The notes under the pieces: model-generated | Seen by the model: the letters and a program-made list of their open reading frames with translations, nothing else | What the model was told of the DNA's origin: nothing | Database searches by the model: none | In this document: piece after piece, positions 12,296 to 23,927 of the stretch | How the letters are laid out: each line of letters starts with the position of its first letter | Position numbering within the stretch: position 1 is the stretch's first letter | Made by a program: the position numbers and the translations under genes | Origin: Dactylorhiza incarnata | Taxonomy: Eukaryota; Streptophyta; Magnoliopsida; Asparagales; Orchidaceae | Direction: 5' to 3' | DNA length: 64,000 nucleotides | NCBI GenBank assembly: GCA_033032865.1 | Contig: JAWHQI010000040.1 | Coordinates: forward strand, 5,811,001-5,875,000

Positions 12296-12960
12296 AAGGT
12301 TGGCAAACCTTTTGCAAAGGTTGTCTTATGAAGACCCAAAGATTATGTCATCAAGATAAATTTGGACTAGAAGACACTTGCCCTTTGTTTCCCTAAGAAA
12401 TAATGTGCTATCTATCTTTCCCCTCAAGAACTTATTCTTGATGAGAAAGCTAGAAAGGTCTCATACCAAGCCCTAGGGGCTTGCTTTAGACCATATAGAG
12501 CTTTCTTAAGCAAATAAACATGAGAGGAGAGGGTAGGATGAAAAAAACCTGAGGGTTGCTCCACATATACCTCTTCCTTTATATTGCCATTCAGGAATGC
12601 TGATTTGACATTCATCTGGTACACTTTGAACCCTTTTTGGGCAGCAAAGGCTAGGAATAGCCTTATTGCTTCTAACCTTGCAACTGGTGTAAATGTTTGA
12701 TCAAAGTCATACCTTCTTCTTGCATGTACCCTTTAGCCACTAGTCTGGCTTTATTTTTGATGATGGTGCCATTCTCATCAAGCTTATTCTTGTAGATCCA
12801 TTTGGTGCCAATGATATTGTGTCCTTGAGGTTTTGACACCAATTTCCACACCTTGCACTTCTTGAACTGAAGCAGTTCTTCTTGCATTGCTTGAGTCCAA
12901 AAGGTGTCTTCATTTGCTTCTTCAAATTTCTTGGGCTCCATTTATGATAGAAAGCTCAAT
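12296..12960 (-). pseudogene. pol: Reverse transcriptase of element D, catalytic Asp lost
   Basis: This is the N-terminal and central part of a Copia RT. The opening MEPKKFEEANEDTFWTQAMQ, then IIGTKWIYKNKLDENG and ARLVAKGY, are family hallmarks (12672-12941). After a frameshift come [12 protein letters not shown] and [17 protein letters not shown] (12424-12624). In active copies the first of these reads [11 protein letters not shown] and the Asp is catalytic; here it is Asn, as from a G-to-A change. The second catalytic motif, YLDD, is intact near 12345-12356, followed by an in-frame stop. Two frameshifts and the missing Asp make this RT inactive. Confidence 0.9.
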
Positions 12961-14117
12961 AATAGGGCTTCATTGTGAGCCCTGCTTTTGGTAACCACTC
13001 CTTGGTTTACATCTCCAATTATTTGGTTTCTTGGATGATCCCTTAGGTGTCTATTTGCTGCAGGCAACCTGTCAGCTTTCTGCAACTCTTCTTTTTGAGC
13101 AGCATCATCTTCAACAGCTTGCTAATCTTCAACTTCAGGGATTGCTACCTCTGAATTTATCTTGCTTGTGCTGGGTATGTCTTGGAGAGACATATCTTGC
13201 ATTTTTTGTTCATTACCTGTCAAAACATTAGAGCTACACCCCTTATAGAGCAGGCTGGTCTCTTCAAAAACTATATGCATAGACTCGTCTACAAATGAGT
13301 TTTCTTGTTTAAATACTCTATAGGCTTTGTTATGTGAGCTATATCCAACAAGAACCCCTACAATGCAATTTTCAGCAAACTTAGTTAATTGAGATTTTCC
13401 ATTATTTAAAATGTAGCATTTGTAACCAAAGATTTTATAGTATCAAATAGTTGGTTGTTTGCCTTTGAGAATCTCATAGGGGGTTATTCCTAGGACCTTA
13501 TTGATATATGCTCTATTGAGAACATAGCATGCAGTATTGACTACGTCAGCCCAGAAATATTCTGGGAGTGAGGAGTCACTAAGCAGTGTTCTCCCAGCCT
13601 CTATCAAGGTCCTATTCCTCCTCTCAGCCACACCATTTTGCTGTGGAGTCCTTGTGGAGGAGAACTCTTGGGTGATACCAAATTCTTGACAAAACCTTGG
13701 CATTGCCCTAGATTGAAATTTTGTACCATGGTCAGTTCTAGTCTTAACCACAAAACATTGAAGTTCATTCTGGATTTCCTTAACATGGTTTATAAAGGCA
13801 TCTAAAGTATCAGATTTCTTCTTAAGGAAGAATACCCAAATATACTTTGAATGATCATCAACAATCACCAAGGTATACAACTTCCCACCTAGGCTCTAAA
13901 TTGGCAAAGGACCAAACAAGTCCATGTGCAATAGATAAAGACATCTTTCAGTGTCTTTGGAGCCAATGCTTTTAAAGGTGGCCCTTCTTTGTTTGCCCAT
14001 TTGACATGGATGACATGGACCACTTTTAACCCTTTTTAAATTTGGACTATTTCTAACTAAATTTTTAGAAAACAACCTATATATTGTCTTGTAGTTGATG
14101 TGAGCAAGTCTCTTGTG
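12961..14117 (-). pseudogene. pol: Integrase of element D (HHCC and DDE domains)
   Basis: Integrase inserts the cDNA into the genome. The N-terminal zinc-binding part reads HKRLAHIN then CHPCQMGKQ (about 13985-14117), giving H-x-H and C-x2-C ligands. The core has LLHMDLFGP (first Asp), VDDHSKYIW, RTDHGTKF (second Asp) and TPQQNGVAERRN (catalytic Glu), so the DDE triad is complete. Two in-frame stops are visible: a TGA just before HKRLAH, where this family has Trp, and one between DLFGPLPI and SLGGK near 13895. Past 13440 the frame runs through the linker to RT in the same frame as the protease. This is the best-preserved enzyme in the window. Confidence 0.9.
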
Positions 14118-14555
14118 TCATTGAACACAAAGAGACTCACTCTCATTGGCCACAAGAAAAACAGGAGAAGTAGAAGAATTGCATATAAAATCTAAGCAAT
14201 ACACATTCCCAATCCTAGTTCCTGAGAGAATGATCTCTAAGTCATGTGACTTTTTGATCAAGCACTTATCATTGTGGAATTCAATGACATATCCTAAGTC
14301 ACACAGTTGACTTATGCTTACAAGGTTGTGTTGCAACCCTTCAACATAAGCCACCTTTGTGATGGATACTATGCTATTTGAGATCATACCAGTATCTCTG
14401 GTGATGCCTTTTTCTGATCCACCAAAGATGACCTTAGGTCCAGTCTTCATAGCTTTGTATTCCTGTAGAAGACTTTTGGTCCCAGTGATGTGCCTTGAGC
14501 ACCCACTATCCAAGTTCCAAATTTGCCCAAGGCTGGTACTTGAACTATCCTGCAA
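14118..14555 (-). pseudogene. pol: Protease and Gag-pre-integrase region of element D
   Basis: Start of the pol part. WNLDSGCSRHITG carries the Asp-Ser-Gly active site of Copia proteases, which cleave the polyprotein. YVEGLQHNLVSISQLCDLGY, about 70 residues later, is the conserved block before integrase. The segment is open from 14555 to 14118 and in the same frame as the integrase. Upstream is the gag stop and a splice-acceptor-like TTCCTTCTTGCAG (see findings). Confidence 0.9.
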
Positions 14556-14564
14556 GAAGGAATT

Positions 14565-17076
14565 TAATTACCCTTAGGAGCCCAAGTAATTTTGGGTCCT
14601 AGGCTTTTGTTAGCATGGAAAGACTTCACACTTGCTGCAACCCCTACAGGAAAGCTCAACTTAGCACTTGGCACATTATGTTTGTGCCAACAATCTATGG
14701 CAAAGTGTCCCACCTTACCATATCAACAACACTCATGAATATTATATCTTCTCTTCTGAACCTTCTTTGAAGAATTAACATCAATATGCTTGGGTTCAGG
14801 AGGGAAGACAACATCATTCTTCTTAATCCTTTCAGCAATGATCTGGCTGAAGGTTAACCTGTGGTCAGTCTTAGCAGCCTTTATCTTAATGACATCAGCT
14901 TGCCTTGGCTTGGAAGCTAGGCAAGATTTTATGGCATCAGACATAGAGCTGTTAGGCCTATCAACAGGTTTGACAGCAGCCAAGAGCTTTGCTGGAATGG
15001 ATTTGGAGGAGCCACTTTCTTACTCTTGAATGATGGAGCTGAAGTACCAAAAACAAATGGTCTAGAATGGGCCATTTGTATTTCTTCATGGGGAGCCTTC
15101 ATAGCCCTCATCCCCATGCCCTTTCTTCTTCTATGGGAAGGAGTGCTTTCCTTCCTATAGGAACTTCCATTCTTCTAGTGACCATACATGTTGTCATGGT
15201 CATACCTGTTAGAGGGAAATAACACCTTTTGAAAGGTGGTTTGAGGCTTAGCCTTAGCCTTGCTCTTTTCTCCACTCCCTTCACCCACTTCCATTTTATT
15301 GAACCTTAGTCCTCTTCTATTGGTTTGAGAGGAGAAGGTGTCAATAATTGGAAGCACTGATTTGGGCTTGGAGAATTGAGCCACTAAATTCTTCTCTTTG
15401 AGAAGCTTCTCCTTAAGGTCCTTGATGACCTTGTTCATTTGGGAAATGGTGCTCAATTGGAAAATTGATATCCCCTTGAGTTAGCATATCTCTCTACTCA
15501 TCTGAGCCACCAGGGTAGGAGACTTAGTGCAATCTTGTTTAGCCAACTTAAGGGAAGCAATTTCTTGAGCTTGCCACTTGGCCAACTTCTTGCTCTTTTT
15601 CAGAGCATCTAACAAAGCATCATACTTGTCAATCAAATGATTGACAGCTACTCCAGATTCTGAATCATTTTCATCAATTGATGAGCATGCTTCAGATTCT
15701 GGCATTGACTCATACTCAGAAGAAGGGGGAAGAGTAGGTACCTTGTCAGGAATGTCCTGACTATCTTCATCAACATCTGTTATGGCCATTAAGCCATGAT
15801 GTTCTCTTGCATCTTCATCCTCCTCTATATCACTGTATGAATATGATAGAGGGGCCCTAATGCACACCTTTGCAGCAGGAAAGTCCTCATCTTCCTCAGT
15901 TGCAAACAACCTAATATAGGCTTCTTCTTCTTCATCTGAATCTGAGGATGATTACTCAGATTCACTCCAACTTTTGTCCTTCAAGGCTATGAAGGACTTT
16001 TCTCCCTTCCTTCCCTTCTGGTGATAGGATTTCTTATCACCCTTATCATTCCTCTTGACTGGACAGTCAGCAATGACATGTCCAAGCTTACTATAACAAT
16101 TATAAATCACAATAGATGAAACATGTTTAAAATGTTTAGAGTCATATCTATCTACCTTGGGGTGCTGCTTGTCTGATCTGTTGAGATCCTTCCTGAGATG
16201 TTAGGAGGAGGAAGGCTTGTTCTTCCACTGCTTCCTCCTCATTATCTTCTTTAAATGCCTTAAGAAGGCAGCAAACTCCTCATCAGAAGAGCTGCTGTCA
16301 GATGAGCTGGACTCAGAATTTTCTGAGCCAGCAACCTTCCTTGGAGATGTAGGCATCCTTTCCTTGCTCTTCTTGGATCTCTCAGCCTTGAGGTCCATAG
16401 TTCTTTCCCTTGCATGAGGCCTGGAGGATGTGTCCTCCTCCTTCCTAGCAGATAACTGCATCTCATAAGAGAGCATCTTTCCAAATAGAGTATGGGGAGG
16501 AGTCTCACCCAGCTTTGCCACCTCCCTGATGGCACAGATCTTGGTATCACAGTCTCTAGTTAGAGATCTTAAGAATTTTTCATTCAGCTCATAATAAGTG
16601 AAGGTCCTTTCATAGGTCCTCAACTCATTCACTATCCTGAAGAATCTTTCATAGCAATTAGCTATGCATTTCAGGCTTTGCTGCATGAAAGCTTCATATT
16701 CCTGATTGAGGATGGATTTCCTATCATCCCTCACCTCCTCAGTCCCTTCCATGTACACTACCAATGTATCCCACATGTCCTTGGAAGTCTCACAGTGTAC
16801 CATGCTCTGGAATGTTGAATCATCAATATCATTGACTATAATGTTTTGAGCTCTTTTGTCCATTGTTGCCAATGCAATCTCATCCCTTATCTTTTCAGTG
16901 TATGACTTACCTACCTGCCTAGTAGGATCAATAGTGGAGGGCTTTGTGATGAGAAAGGGGACCTCCTGGACAGTGATAAAGTTCCTAGGGTCTGAGGCCA
17001 CTATGAAAAGCCTAAACCTTTGCTTCCAAATGTCAAAGGTTTCCTTTTTGCATATAGGAAGATGTATAGACCTCAT
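14565..17076 (-). pseudogene. gag: gag of element D, both zinc knuckles damaged
   Basis: The capsid part is open from 17076 (MRSIHLPICKKETFDIWKQR) to 16201, with DMWDTLVVYMEG and YERFFRIVNELRTYER. The upstream ATG that E uses is ATT here, so 17076 is the first available start. Next come serine-rich acidic tracts (15481-15909), a coiled-coil-like stretch (15175-15456) and a basic tail ending APKG near 14565. The first knuckle (near 16082-16123) keeps GH and ADC, but its first two Cys codons are now TAT, as from G-to-A changes. The second knuckle (near 14689-14740) keeps KVGHFAIDC but has a stop within its Cys pair. Further stops lie near 16201, 15950 and 15480. Confidence 0.85.
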
Positions 17077-17166
17077 CTCCTTCTGAACTCCATTGGTAGC
17101 AATTGGATTCAGATCTTACTATACCTATGTGGGACCTGGTCAGACTGTTAAGTCCTTTTTGACCAA

Positions 17167-17182
17167 CCTCCCTCTATTTCCA
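17167..17182 (-). other. Degenerate primer-binding site of element D
   Basis: The minus strand reads TGGAAATAGAGGGAGG, compared with TGGTATCAGAGGGAGG at the same place in E. Three changes in the tRNA-Met complement would weaken priming. Confidence 0.75.
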
Positions 17183-17184
17183 CT

Positions 17185-18137
17185 TGATAGTTTATATGTA
17201 TGTAGTCAAATTCACCTAGAGGGGGGGATAGGTCTCTTTGAATTTTACTTAATTATTTTTGCTAGGAAACAAAATAACAAGCACACATAGAAAACACACA
17301 AGTGTTTATAGTGGTTCCCCAAGACAGTGTGTCTATGGGTAGTCCACTTTCCCTCTACACCTTTCTAACAGTGTGTTAGACAAAGCCAGCTCCTCCAATC
17401 TCATCTCATAGAGCTTACAACTTAGATCCCTCAGGATCTCTCAGGCTTTCTCCAAGCCCTACATCAGGCCAACAAGCCCTACCACTCAGAGTGCTCCCAC
17501 TCCTACATCTCAGAGATCTCCTTGACCTCCTACCTCAGGCCTATCAAGAGGCCCTATTTCTCAGTTAATATTCCCCACTGCTCAAGCTCAACAGCCTTTC
17601 AAACCACAGGCTAAACAGCCCTACTGCTCAGGTTAAAAAACCCTACAATCTCAGGCACAACGCCCTACAAGCTCAGAACAATACAGTTCCTATAGTGAAT
17701 AAATGTTAATTATACAACATTTTACAACATTGGAATGATGTCTTCTATTGTTCCTGCACAGCTGGTGCTTCTTTGAAACTTGGCTGAATGTAAACTTCAT
17801 TCCTAGCTTCTTTTTTATCCTTCTCAGCGGTTTAGTTGCCTTGGTCTCAGCGGATCCGCTGAAACAGATAGTCTTCTCAGCGGTTTTTATCTATCTGCAG
17901 CTCAGCTGAGGCAGATCACTTCTCAGCGGCTCTTGGCCTCGTCTCAGCGATTCCGTTAGATAGTGACTCCTTCTCAGCGATTTTGACAGCAATCCTCTGA
18001 ACTGATTCCAATGTTTGGAATATCTTAACCCTGCACATTCCTGATGCAAAGTAGGGTTTATCAAATACAATATGTACTTAGTATTGTGAGTGATGCCTCT
18101 TCAAATCAAGGGAACATTAAGGGCAATATTCCCAACA
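17185..18137 (-). repeat. 5' LTR of element D (953 bp)
   Basis: In plus orientation it starts TGATAGTTTATATG and ends CAATATTCCCAACA. The ends and many internal blocks match the E LTR. It carries the CTCAGCGG cluster at 17820-17960, with an imperfect palindrome (arms 17844-17853 and 17856-17865). The next five bases (ATTTG, 18138-18142) should recur at the far end of D, outside the window. The near-direct repeats of CCCTAC...CTCAGG at 17450-17670 also occur in E. Confidence 0.85.
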
Positions 18138-18142
18138 ATTTG

Positions 18143-18790
18143 TTAAATAGGACCGTCGAGCATTCCGTATTAAGTGAAATGCGCGAAATACCCTCGAGGT
18201 TATTTTTATTAGAAAGCAGCTCTTTTTGGTATTTCACATATTTCAGCATCTGAGAGAGTGTCTCGCAGAAGGGGACGTTTATTTGGATTTGTTTTAATAT
18301 ACGCAATTTTTTTATAATGTTTGTCCTCCTTCTTTTTATTAATTTTTGAAGGGTATGGAATTTTCGGGCTCGAAATGTTCGGTGCAATTGGAAATTCCGG
18401 AGCTATTAAAATCAAAGAAGAGGGTGGAGGGGTCGGAGTTGAAATGTGTACCTTAGGCTCAACCCGCGATGGGGAGACGACCTCCTTGCCGTTGCGAAGG
18501 GTTGTAGTATGGGAATTTTTGTGAGGGTTCAGCTCCGTATTCCTTGGCAAAGCTCCATGTGGCCGCTCGAAGATCATTTTCACAAGCTATCCAACCTGCA
18601 ACTCTAAAAATTTTAGCGATTCAGTAATATTCTGGATATTTGTTTCGTTAGATGCTACGTATTTAGCAAAAACTTCTTCGAGTGGAGAAGGTTTTGGAGG
18701 AGGCGCCAGATATCCCTGATGAAATCCTTGTGAATTCGCATTTGGGGGCCGCTACGTGTTGTTTGGATTACTCCATACTACATAATATTT
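18143..18790 (-). pseudogene. gag: Athila-like Gypsy gag-protease remnant
   Basis: Read on the minus strand, several frames give motifs of the Athila Gag/protease junction in the right order: SNPNNT and APPPKPSPLEEVFAKYV (18620-18780), NETNIQNITESLKFLELQVG (about 18590-18650), ERPHGALPRNTELNPH and TTTLRNGKEV (18470-18570), LKQIQINVPFCETLSQM (18230-18300) and RISLNTECSTVLFNK (18143-18200). The last block is where D inserted. Frameshifts and stops separate the pieces, so this is a relic and not a gene. It is probably the oldest layer in this part of the window. Confidence 0.8.
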
Positions 18791-19414
18791 GATACGAGTC
18801 AAACCTCAAGGAAAGGGAGACATACAAATACTTGCTTTTGCTACTGCTTTTTCTCTGTGAAAGGTAAATACATAATATTTCGCTACACTCGGGATGGTAT
18901 ACCATCCATTACCTCTCGTGCACCTCTCCCGTATGCATATAAACTTAGAATCTTACCTTTGAAATCATGTGTGTACATGTGTCATCGTGTAGATCTCTAG
19001 CTTGGCACGTGTGCTTATGTAATGTTATGTTATGCATGCAGTGCTATGCAAACTAAGAAAAAGGCCTTAATGCATGCTATGAGCGGCGTACACATGTGAT
19101 CTTATGCATCCCATAGTACATATTATCGCATGCAACGAAAAAGAAAAGCTAATGGACACGCATGCCACCTACGTTATGCATCCCATACTACATAACAGTC
19201 GCATGTTGTCACCTATGAGGATCCATATACAGACACATATTATGCATCACATACTACATAATATGCTCTGTATACTTCTTTTATGCTTATGAGTGTAGTG
19301 TTCGTGCTTCAGCTGAGATCTACCGATGACCCATCAGTGAGTGTATGCAATGAATAACGATTCTCACTGAACGGTTAATCGGGCCAACCAGACCATTTCC
19401 AGCAACCCGATCAA
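18791..19414. other. Noncoding stretch with repeated CCATACTACATAAT motif
   Basis: I recognise no coding domain. Variants of CATCCCATACTACATAAT recur near 18771, 19104, 19175 and 19238. The left part may still be Athila remnant and the right part the 5' leader of element M; the boundary is not resolved. Confidence 0.4.
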
Positions 19415-19430
19415 CCTCCCTCTGATACCA
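19415..19430 (-). other. Primer-binding site of element M
   Basis: The minus strand reads TGGTATCAGAGGGAGG next to the LTR end at 19433, as expected for initiator tRNA-Met priming. Confidence 0.75.
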
Positions 19431-19432
19431 AC

Positions 19433-20059
19433 TATCACAACCCGCATTTTTCCCGGAAAATTTTACGATATCAGAGTAAGGGAAAAATACGCGTCGTGAT
19501 GCCACGTCCTGCAGGGGATAACTACAGACACTCAGGCAAGCACTCTAAACAAACATCTTGAAGAAAATAGGTAATTTTAGTTAAAAATATCTGTTTGTCA
19601 TTTCACTTTTGATTTTGAGATCGTGTCCCTCAGTCATGTGGCCCTTTTAGCCACTCATAGAAAATATACGTACGCAACGGAAAAATAGTTCCCTTTTTAC
19701 CCTAAGAGCGTTGAAGACCGGAAATGTCTCCAGGGCTTTCATAATTCTAGATTTAGTATACCATAAGAAAATACCATTTTTATTTTACGCACTTGCAGAT
19801 AGGTGATACATAATAACTAGTAAAGAAAGGCATGCTATAAAAATTCAATTTGTTTAAAGGATTTCACGAGTACCAAAAATAATACATTTTCCCAAAGAGT
19901 ACAAGTATAATAAAACCAAAATGAGAAAAGAGTACAAGTAACAGCATAAGCAAGTAATCTGAACCAAAAGCCATACGGGCGCCAACAGCTGACATGAACC
20001 CGCAGGAAGAGAGCTGACAATCCAAAAGAAAAAGGCTAGAGCTAACAACAGAAAGGAAA
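19433..20059 (-). repeat. Element M 5' LTR, part nearer the primer-binding site
   Basis: The LTR starts at 19433 (TATCACAACCC in plus orientation, probably a mutated TGTCACAACCC) and is cut at 20059 by element A. It resumes after A at 40953 and ends GGGGCGCTACA at 42776. The rejoined LTR is about 2.45 kb, with the minus-strand opening TGTAGCGCCCC of plant Gypsy LTRs. No ORF of interest lies here. Confidence 0.7.
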
Positions 20060-21647
20060 TGTTGGGAACAGTGCCTTGCAATGTTCCTGATTTGAATAAG
20101 TGCTCTGCTCAATGATAAATGCAAGTTGTATTTGACATACCATCTAGTTCATGCTTGCAGGAATCGACAAAATGTCATGTACTTTAGTTATTCTACTAAG
20201 TACTATATCGTCGAGAAGAACAGGCAACATCGTCGACAAAGCGTACTTGTCATCGTAATGACTGGTAGATCAGCAGCCGCTGAGAATGTCGATCGTCGAA
20301 CTCTGAGACGTGGTGAGATCGTCGAACAAAGAATGGCGATCGTCGAACGAAGGATGGCAAGTTCGTCGATCACAGAATGTTGTTCGTCGAACACAGAGAA
20401 GACACAGGACATCGTCGTGTGGAACTCATGTCATCGAGAGAACAATATGATTACGATGACATGATGCAAGAAGGAAGCTCAGCACGACACTGTCAGAGAA
20501 AGAAGATCGTCGTATATACAGAATCGCCAGGATATCTTGTATCGTCAGGATACCTCCATCAGTGGCAGAAGGAAGATCGCGACGACAAAGACAGAGACAT
20601 CTTGTCGTCGTAATGATGCAAATATCTTCAAGACAGAATTCAAATCTTACGGACCCGTGTCAGCATTTAATGCCGCCGCCTGATTGTCCAATCAGCACGT
20701 GCTCGAATAAGATGGGCATCTGACAGAAAAGGACATTGCCTATGACAATTGTGCGATTCCAAGGTCCTATAAAAAGGAACGATGGGTGCCCTAGGAACAC
20801 TCTCGAACATCAGAGCAAGGAAGTATCCCGCCGCTACTCTTGAACAATATATTCTGCGGAGAAGAAGAAGGACAAGTTGAGAGCAAGCATCAAGTGCTCT
20901 CAAAAAGAATCAGTCATCATCATCGACTGAAAAGTAGCCGATCAACACCAGGCAAATGAAGTGAAGGCTGAAGAAAGATCCAGTGCTAAATCTCCAAATC
21001 AAGAAGCATCTTCTTCAACCTAAAGAAGCCGATCTCCATCAGGCTAAGTAGCCAATCACCATCCGACAGAAGAAGCAGTTTTACTTACTGTAATCTCTTG
21101 TAAGGCCTGGGGGCCAAACCGTCTAGCTTGAGGGCTGGAGAGCTGTGAGGCTTGAGGGCCAGGGCAGTGGACTTGCGGGTCCGACACCGTCTAGCTTGAG
21201 GGCTGGAGAGCTGTGAGGCTTGAGGGCCAGGGCAGTGCACTTGTGGGTGCATTTGTCGAGCTTGAGGGCTCAGGGGCAGTAGGGGCTTGCGAGCCTAGGC
21301 TGTAGGCATAGGACTTACGGGTCTGTGTTGTGTAGGGCTTGCGGGCCTGAGTGTCGAGCTTGCGGGCTCGGGGGCAGTAGGGGCTTGCGGGCCTAGGCTG
21401 TTGGGCTTGCGGGTCCGTGGTGTAAGGCTTGAGGGCCTGGAGTTTTTGGCGGCATTTGCCGAGCCTAGCACACTACTGGGTAGGAGCAGAGGGATAGAGG
21501 ACTACTCAAGACACCCGGTTTTGAGGAACCTCTATAGATCATTGTGTGCTTTTTGTGTTTTGCTCTTTATTTCATAAAGCTAAGCTATTAACCAGAAACG
21601 AAGAAAATCCTAAGGGGGATAAAATAAACGGAAAATCCTATTCACCC
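20060..21647 (+). repeat. 5' LTR of element A, first part
   Basis: About 1.59 kb up to the insertion point of C; the last 50 bp of the LTR are at 27125-27174. A CCAAT box (20688-20692) and a TATA box (CTATAAAAAGG, about 20766-20776) mark the promoter. CGTCGA-type motifs (ATCGTCGAC, GATCGTCGAACG, TTCGTCGATC) cluster at 20205-20600. Downstream of the TATA box, 21090-21460 is a run of GGCTTG(A/C)GGGCC-like direct repeats of roughly 20-40 bp. The matching 3' LTR is at 39320-40947. Confidence 0.9.
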
Positions 21648-22860
21648 TGATGTAGGGGTACCATGACGACGTGTACGTTACTCTAACGGAATGACATTCA
21701 TCACATAAATTAAAATAACATGGGAGGGCTCCGAACAAAAGCGAACGAAAAGGGGTCGGTTGGCTCTCCAAATCCGATAGATAAAAATATGCGGGACTCG
21801 ATACAATGTCCTTAGGACCTACCTCTCCAACAAGCACACAACTCACCGTAAGCCGGACTCGATACAACATCCTTAAGACCTACCACTCCAACAAGCACAC
21901 AACTCACCGCACCTACAGAAGCATCTATTCCATCAATCGATTCATTTCAAAATGCAGCGGCAATATTTCAGAGCGGTGATGAACATTCAAGCGGTGATAA
22001 AACTTTTGTTGAGATTAATTCCCTTGTTAGCACAAATTGTGCCAATCTTGGAGAGCAAGTCAAGGCAAGGCCGAGTTTTGCTCCCGCAATGGATCTGCCC
22101 AATCCGGATCATAAGCGATTCAATAACAACGAATCGAAATCAGAAGTTGCAAGCGATGCGTTTTAAAATCGCGGAAAAGACGGTTCGCATAAGCCTCCAC
22201 AAATCTCACAGAAAGAAATCACAAAATGAGAAGGGATTACCCAACCAAGAAGATGAACACACACAAGATAATGTGGGAGATTCACTCTCTCCACGGATCC
22301 ACCGGCGTCACACCGAATGGGGTTGCAACCTTCTTCCTTGGAGTCGCACCGAAGGAAGCCACACCGGAGTCGCACCGAAGCGGATGGAGGAAGCGGTCTT
22401 GGAGTCACACCAAGGGAGGGGCGGCTAGGAGGAGGCTCCAAGCATGGCCGAAATTCTCAAGGGAGAAATTAGGGTTTGTAATCTTCAATAATTTATTCCC
22501 TCTCATCAAGGCCTCCTTAAATAGGAGTTACAACAAAATCTTAACCATCCAAGATGGAGATGTAATCTCATCCATCCATATGGTTAAATACACACCAAAA
22601 TAATAAAAGAGTTCAAATTTAAAATTACAACCAACTAATGAATATAAAACTATCATCAAGCATGAAATAATTTTATATTCATTAATATAAAATAAAAGTG
22701 CATAAATAAACTATAAATTTTCACGGCAGTTTTGGCACGCCGCGGGCGGAGATTGTAACGCGGACTTCCTTCAGCATCATAATGGCACCTCAGATTTTTG
22801 TGTCGCGGCGCCTCGGCAACCGGGTCATCATCCAGGAGTGTCGGAGGGGCCGCGCCATCA
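21648..22860 (-). repeat. 3' LTR of element C
   Basis: In plus orientation it starts TGATGTAGGGGTACC and ends CGCGCCATCA. The minus-strand polypurine tract GAGTGGGGGAGGAT lies directly outside it at 22861-22874. A TATA-like CTATTTAAGGAG (minus) is at about 22510-22522. The end of the chromodomain ORF reads into this LTR. Confidence 0.9.
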
Positions 22861-23504
22861 ATCCTCCCCCACTCAAAATCACGTATGTCCGATGCGTGGT
22901 CCGGGAGATAGCGGCGGAGAAGCTCGGCGTCCAAACGTTGAAGCTCTGTCGCGTGTACCCAAGAGTCGTCTGAGGGAGGGAGGTCACGCCAATCGATGAG
23001 GAAGCGATAGGTAGCACCATCAGGATTAGCAAGTGGCTCAACAGCAAGAATCACATCTGGAGTGAGCAACGTCTTGGGGAACCTGGGAAACACGTCAGCA
23101 GTAGGAATAAAAGAAGACAACGTACCATCTGATGTTATTCCTACGGGGACCGAAGGAGAGAGATCATCCGAACTACCACTCCCCAACCGTTTAGAATTTT
23201 TAGTGGAGGGAGAAGACGACAAAGAGTCCAACTCATGCGGAGGCGAAACAAACGGCGTCAAGTCCGAAACATTAAAAATAGGGGATATACCCTAATCAGC
23301 CGGCAAATCTAACACGAAAGCGTTGTCACCTAGCTTCTTTATAATCCGAAAAGGGTCGGCACGCTTTGGTGCTAACTTTTTAACGGTGCCAGTTGGCATT
23401 CGTTCGGGAACTAACCGTACTAAAACCAGATCGCCGACTTTAAAGTGTGACACCCTCCTATGTAAACTAGCGTGCGTTCGATAAAACTCGTATTGATCGG
23501 CCAA
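22656..23504 (-). pseudogene. pol: Integrase C-terminal region and chromodomain of element C
   Basis: One frame from 23504 to 22656 with a single in-frame stop at 23292-23294. The first part has KVGDLVLVRLVPERMPTG and DPFRIIKKLGDNAFVLDLP, the GPY/F-type C-terminal module of Gypsy integrase. After the stop, NVSDLTPFVSPPHELD continues the frame. About residues 67-119 of the second part (from 23261) form a chromodomain: VILAVEP, YRFLIDWRDLPPSDDSWVHA, DAELLRRYL. In chromoviruses this domain guides integration to chosen chromatin. Its aromatic cage is only partly recognisable. The last 68 or so residues are encoded inside the 3' LTR. Confidence 0.85.
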
Positions 23505-23573
23505 GGTAGCTCGTATACATGCATGTAAGTCATGAATATGTTGGGCGAAGTATTGTGCGAAATGACTTGTCTT

Positions 23574-23927
23574 TTACGTTGGGGGCAACGGAACCAAGTC
23601 AAGAGGCACATGGGCCTTGTACCCGTGAACAATCTCGTTCGGAACACCCACTAATGCATTATAAAATTTTAAATCCAAGTTCATCGTAGGATGGGTAGTC
23701 GCACGAACTATAGCAGCGGGGTCTTTGGGAGATAAGAATGTTAAAAAGTTCATAACTTCGTTCTCAACACTAGATTCAAAAATGCTAGCACTCCCAAAGG
23801 GAGTGGTATCGGGGGCACGAAGCCTAGGACGATCCCAAAATTTATGGTCAACTAGCATAGGAAGGACAACCCAACGAAACCACTCATCTCGTCCCGCGGT
23901 GGTAATGGATTCCATACCATACTTCAA
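23574..23927 (-). pseudogene. Integrase-proximal linker of element C
   Basis: An open stretch of about 118 codons ending FYNALVGVPNEIVHGYKAHVPLDLVPLPP and then a stop. The last 30 residues fit the distal part of Gypsy integrase (the target sequence, then VHG.KP..PLDL.P). The earlier part (WVVLPMLVDHKFWDRPRL) is not recognised. It overlaps the end of the 23884-25080 ORF in another frame; a run of nine G at about 23943 lies at the switch. Confidence 0.6.

Larger units (their letters stand above)
3608..18137 (-). mobile_element. Element D: Sirevirus-like Copia element with full pol and a 3' accessory ORF
   Basis: Order on the minus strand: 5' LTR (17185-18137), degenerate primer-binding site, gag, protease, integrase, RT, RNase H, spacer, accessory ORF. 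J (3657-8580) sits inside the accessory ORF and K cuts its last codons at 3607, so the 3' LTR must lie to the left of the window. An ORF downstream of pol, a gag with two zinc-knuckle regions and these LTR ends fit the SIRE/Maximus (Sirevirus) branch of Copia. Stops, frameshifts and lost catalytic residues show it is no longer autonomous. Confidence 0.85.
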
